From the NCBI GenBank assembly GCA_948560485.1, contig CAOXUF010000051.1:1-7260 (forward strand): a stretch of DNA of 7,260 nucleotides, in the 5' to 3' direction. Below, one piece after another: positions 5,666-7,260 of the stretch; position 1 is the stretch's first letter, and every line of letters starts with the position of its first letter. This stretch comes from an uncultured Eubacterium sp. GTDB taxonomy: Bacteria > Bacillota_A > Clostridia > Lachnospirales > Lachnospiraceae. A model generated the notes under the pieces. The model was not told where the DNA came from, ran no database searches, and saw nothing but the letters and a program-made list of their open reading frames with translations. The translations under genes were made by a program, and so were the position numbers.

Positions 5666-5720
5666 ACTAACTCCATTCAAAACTTTATATTTATTTAATA
5701 ATTTAATTCATTACGTTCTA

Positions 5721-5749
5721 TTGCTGTAATATTATCTATTTGATATAAT
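5721..5749 (+). promoter_or_regulatory. Extended -10 promoter for the helix-turn-helix gene
   Basis: TTGCTG (5721-5726) and a perfect TATAAT (5744-5749) are 17 bp apart, and TG lies one base before the -10, giving an extended TGATATAAT. Transcription would start near 5756, about 30 nt before ATG 5786 and just ahead of the ribosome site. The weak -35 is compensated by the extended -10. Confidence 0.6.
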
Positions 5750-5757
5750 TGAATTAA
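5729..5757 (-). promoter_or_regulatory. Possible overlapping leftward promoter
   Basis: On the minus strand TTAATT (5752-5757) and TAATAT (5729-5734) are 17 bp apart and would give a start near 5722, about 57 nt before ATG 5665. Both boxes are only moderate matches, and it fully overlaps the rightward promoter, so the two would compete. No better leftward candidate is seen in the gap. Confidence 0.3.
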
Positions 5758-5785
5758 TAATTTTTAAGAAAGGAAGGTAAATATT

Positions 5786-6040
5786 ATGGCAAAAGAAAAG
5801 CTTTCCAAAAAACAAAAGAAAGGAATTGCAGCTTTAAATCCTTCTGGTAAAGCTATTGATGCTCTTTCTCAAATTACAAATACAAGTAAAAGCACCGTTT
5901 ATAAGGCAAAACGGGAAGGTAATTTATTAAATCATATTGATACAGTTGAGAAATCCAATCGTGAACTAACCGTTCAAAACCAACTTTTAAAAATGGCTCT
6001 TTCATCAAAAAAATCAAAGAAGTCATCTGGGCATTCATAA
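5786..6040 (+). CDS. Small Lys-rich helix-turn-helix protein, probable regulator
   Basis: This is the only rightward gene. The 84-residue product starts MAKEKLSKKQKKGIAAL, has a probable helix-turn-helix around residues 23-45 (IDALSQITNTSKSTVYKAKR), then a heptad-like segment (about 52-70) that could dimerise it, and ends in a Lys/Ser-rich tail. The fold pattern matches small phage DNA-binding proteins, whether repressors or terminase-small-subunit-like; an exact family is not assigned. The ribosome site AAGGAAGG is 6-12 nt upstream of ATG 5786. It has its own extended -10 promoter, overlapping the leftward control region, and its own terminator, whose loop contains the stop codon. Binding to the nearby inverted repeats and control of the leftward operon is inference from position. 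Confidence 0.85.
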   Translation: MAKEKLSKKQKKGIAALNPSGKAIDALSQITNTSKSTVYKAKREGNLLNHIDTVEKSNRELTVQNQLLKMALSSKKSKKSSGHS

Positions 6041-6054
6041 CGGATGCCTTTTTT
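6030..6054 (+). terminator. Intrinsic terminator of the helix-turn-helix gene
   Basis: GGCATTC (6030-6036) pairs with GGATGCC (6042-6048) as a 7-bp stem with one G-T pair and a 5-nt loop, followed by six T (6049-6054). The stop codon of the gene lies at the edge of the loop (6038-6040), so termination follows translation end at once. Confidence 0.75.
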
Positions 6055-6060
6055 ATTTAC

Positions 6061-6091
6061 ACTTGAAAGTCCTATTTCATTGCCTTATCTT
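6061..6091. repeat. 31-bp dispersed repeat, copy B, with TGAAA-N6-TTTCA dyad
   Basis: It aligns with 4808-4838 in the same orientation. The dyad is TGAAA (6064-6068), six spacer bases and TTTCA (6075-6079). It lies between the terminator and the large inverted repeat, with no leftward gene start beside it. Confidence 0.75.
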
Positions 6092-6137
6092 GTCCATATA
6101 TAGTGGTTTACTCAATCAAAATCCACTATATATGGAC
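6092..6137. terminator. Perfect 15-bp inverted repeat between convergent gene ends
   Basis: GTCCATATATAGTGG (6092-6106) is the exact complement of CCACTATATATGGAC (6123-6137), with a 16-nt loop. It lies 5 nt after the helicase stop codon. On the plus strand it is followed by TATTTTTA, so it may back up the terminator of the rightward gene. On the minus strand no T-run follows, so it would be a weak or non-intrinsic terminator for the helicase transcript, or a stabilising 3' hairpin. Confidence 0.6.
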
Positions 6138-6142
6138 TATTT

Positions 6143-7260
6143 TTATGCTACTTTTTCCTCCAACATCATCCATGTGTTCCGTTTATTATGACTTGTACGG
6201 ATACATTGCAAAAATGCTTGTGGCTCTGCCAACAGTAGGCATCTTTTCTTTGCTCGTGTTAGCAACGTGTATAACATACAGTTATCTAAAAGCTGATGAT
6301 GTGTATTATCAATAATCCCAATCACAATCTTTCTACCGGCTCCCTGTAGCTTATGTACGGTCATTGCATAAGCAAGATCCAATGCTGTCAGTTCTTTCTT
6401 TGTGTACTCAATCAATTTTTCTTTTCCAAAAATATCAGTATAGGTTACTACACAATATTCTTCTTTCTTTTTGCCATTCTGTCTCTCACTGATTTCTGTT
6501 ATATATCCTATTTCTCCGTTGAACACATTCTTATCGTAATCATTTACTGTCTGCATCACTTTCGCACCCAATTTGAATGTCATCTCAAATCCAGATATAC
6601 TTTGCAACACATCCCCTAAAAGTTTTTCCTGAATCGTTTTATTTAACTCATTTGTACTATTCAAGCAATCTTTTCTTCGTGGAACTGCAATAACAACATT
6701 ATCAATTCCATCAGATTCTACCGATTTTAGGAATGTCTTAACTGCAATATCAAACAATGACTGCCTATTTGTACGGAACATATAATACATATCTTGTAAC
6801 TCACCATGAATAATTCTCGGTTGTAACTTTTCAGTTATAGGGTTGATATTTTCACGGATTAGATTTGCGTCTACTAAAATACCAGATTTCTCAGCTTGTC
6901 TCATCGGTTTCACTAATTTGCTTACCACTGTATCATCAAACATTTCTATCAAATCTGAAAATACATTACCAAATCCTATTGGCGGTAACTGCTTGTGATC
7001 ACCAGAAATAATAATTCTTGTGTTATCATCAATAGCTTCTAACCAATGGAGAAATAAACTGGCATTTACCATACTTCCCTCATCAAGAAATGCAACGCTT
7101 GTAATCAAGTGATTATCCTTATTAAAATCAAACTTATTCAAACCTTTACATCCTAATGTCCTATGAATCGTCATAGCAGGAAATGATGTTGCTTCAGTTA
7201 TTCTCTGTGCTGCCATAGCTGATAAAGCAGATGCCGTTAATGTAAATTGGTTCTCTGTAT
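6143..7260 (-). CDS. RecD/RecD2-like SF1 helicase, N-terminus outside the window
   Basis: At least 371 residues are visible and the frame stays open at 7260, so the Met at 7216 is internal. Numbering from that Met, motif Ia is TIHRTLG (16-22), Walker B is FLDEGSM (43-49, Asp45-Glu46), motif III is GDHKQLPPIG (72-81), motif IV-like KPMRQ is at 103-107, motif V is TVHKLQG (286-292) and motif VI is YTLLTRAKK (316-324). This set defines superfamily 1B DNA helicases of the RecD/TraA type, which unwind DNA 5' to 3' using ATP. Motif Ia is preceded by LTASALSAMAAQRITEAT, the usual region just after Walker A; Walker A itself lies past the edge. TVHKLQG has Leu where many members have Ser. The gene heads a replication/recombination module with ligA and thyX. 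The stop is TAA at 6143-6145. Confidence 0.93.
   Translation of the reverse strand, partial: TENQFTLTASALSAMAAQRITEATSFPAMTIHRTLGCKGLNKFDFNKDNHLITSVAFLDEGSMVNASLFLHWLEAIDDNTRIIISGDHKQLPPIGFGNVFSDLIEMFDDTVVSKLVKPMRQAEKSGILVDANLIRENINPITEKLQPRIIHGELQDMYYMFRTNRQSLFDIAVKTFLKSVESDGIDNVVIAVPRRKDCLNSTNELNKTIQEKLLGDVLQSISGFEMTFKLGAKVMQTVNDYDKNVFNGEIGYITEISERQNGKKKEEYCVVTYTDIFGKEKLIEYTKKELTALDLAYAMTVHKLQGAGRKIVIGIIDNTHHQLLDNCMLYTLLTRAKKRCLLLAEPQAFLQCIRTSHNKRNTWMMLEEKVA

Larger units (their letters stand above)
5703..5757. promoter_or_regulatory. Inverted repeat TTAATTCA/TGAATTAA flanking the control region
   Basis: TTAATTCA (5703-5710) and its exact complement TGAATTAA (5750-5757) are 8-bp arms about 40 bp apart, framing the promoter elements between the two divergent genes. 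A smaller dyad ATTAC (5710-5714)/GTAAT (5726-5730) lies inside. They could be operator half sites for the adjacent helix-turn-helix protein, but AT-rich arms of this length also arise by chance. Confidence 0.3.

Noticed and set aside
5880..6038. Minus-strand ORF of about 50 codons starting at ATG 6038 with an AAAAGG-like site, 44 nt after the AATGAA box of repeat copy B.
   Set aside because: It is fully antisense to the convincing helix-turn-helix gene, and its purine-rich site is only the reverse of that gene's terminator T-run; the product has no recognisable pattern.
6103..6619. Two plus-strand ORFs opposite the helicase.
   Set aside because: The helicase frame has clear motifs throughout, so these are shadows; the first also starts inside the hairpin.
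1..7260. CRISPR array, tRNA, rRNA, riboswitch, insertion sequence or attachment site.
   Set aside because: No regularly spaced repeats, cloverleaf, transposase or integrase pattern was seen on either strand.

Overview
The window is strongly AT-rich, with AGGAGG-type ribosome binding sites and proteins rich in Lys, Glu and Ile. This points to a low-GC Firmicute, most likely a Clostridia/Lachnospiraceae phage, prophage or similar mobile element. It holds a small lysate-type gene set: densely packed leftward genes for DNA and nucleotide metabolism mixed with short unknown proteins. There are no structural, lysis, integrase, tRNA, rRNA or CRISPR genes. The taxonomic statement is inference from protein style and codon use; no database was searched.

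Layout, right to left along transcription. (1) 7260-6143, minus strand: the C-terminal two thirds of a RecD/RecD2-like SF1 helicase; the N-terminus and Walker A lie outside the window. (2) 6138-6030: a perfect 15-bp inverted repeat, a 31-bp dispersed repeat, and an intrinsic terminator that belongs to the opposing gene. (3) 5786-6040, plus strand: a small Lys-rich helix-turn-helix protein with its own extended -10 promoter, the only rightward gene and probably a regulator. (4) 5665-3232, minus strand: seven short genes of phage type. One is a two-helix membrane protein with a cytosolic or external coiled tail, and one is a Cys-rich probable zinc-binding protein; none can be given a function. 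(5) 3220-1271: a full-length NAD+-dependent DNA ligase with a TTG start. (6) 1203-967: an HPr/Crh-like protein with no histidine at all. (7) 932-288: ThyX, flavin-dependent thymidylate synthase. (8) 279-175: a 34-codon stub carrying only the P-loop of a guanylate-kinase-like enzyme. (9) 157-56: a 33-residue membrane peptide, then a Shine-Dalgarno-like site with no normal start codon.

Together the helicase, ligase, ThyX and former nucleotide kinase form a replication/dNTP-supply module. Its expression is probably set at the 5681-5785 region between the helix-turn-helix gene and the leftward operon.

The points that stand out are start-site and intergenic signals. Two adjacent genes have ideal Shine-Dalgarno spacing to AUU codons and none to AUG. 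A TTCATTG-type box (CAATGAA on the coding strand) recurs 32-47 nt upstream of most of the starts preceded by a real gap. A 31-bp repeat occurs in two copies whose compensating indels keep a TGAAA-N6-TTTCA dyad. Also notable are the histidine-free HPr-like protein and a ligase with Glu where the classical motif IV lysine sits.
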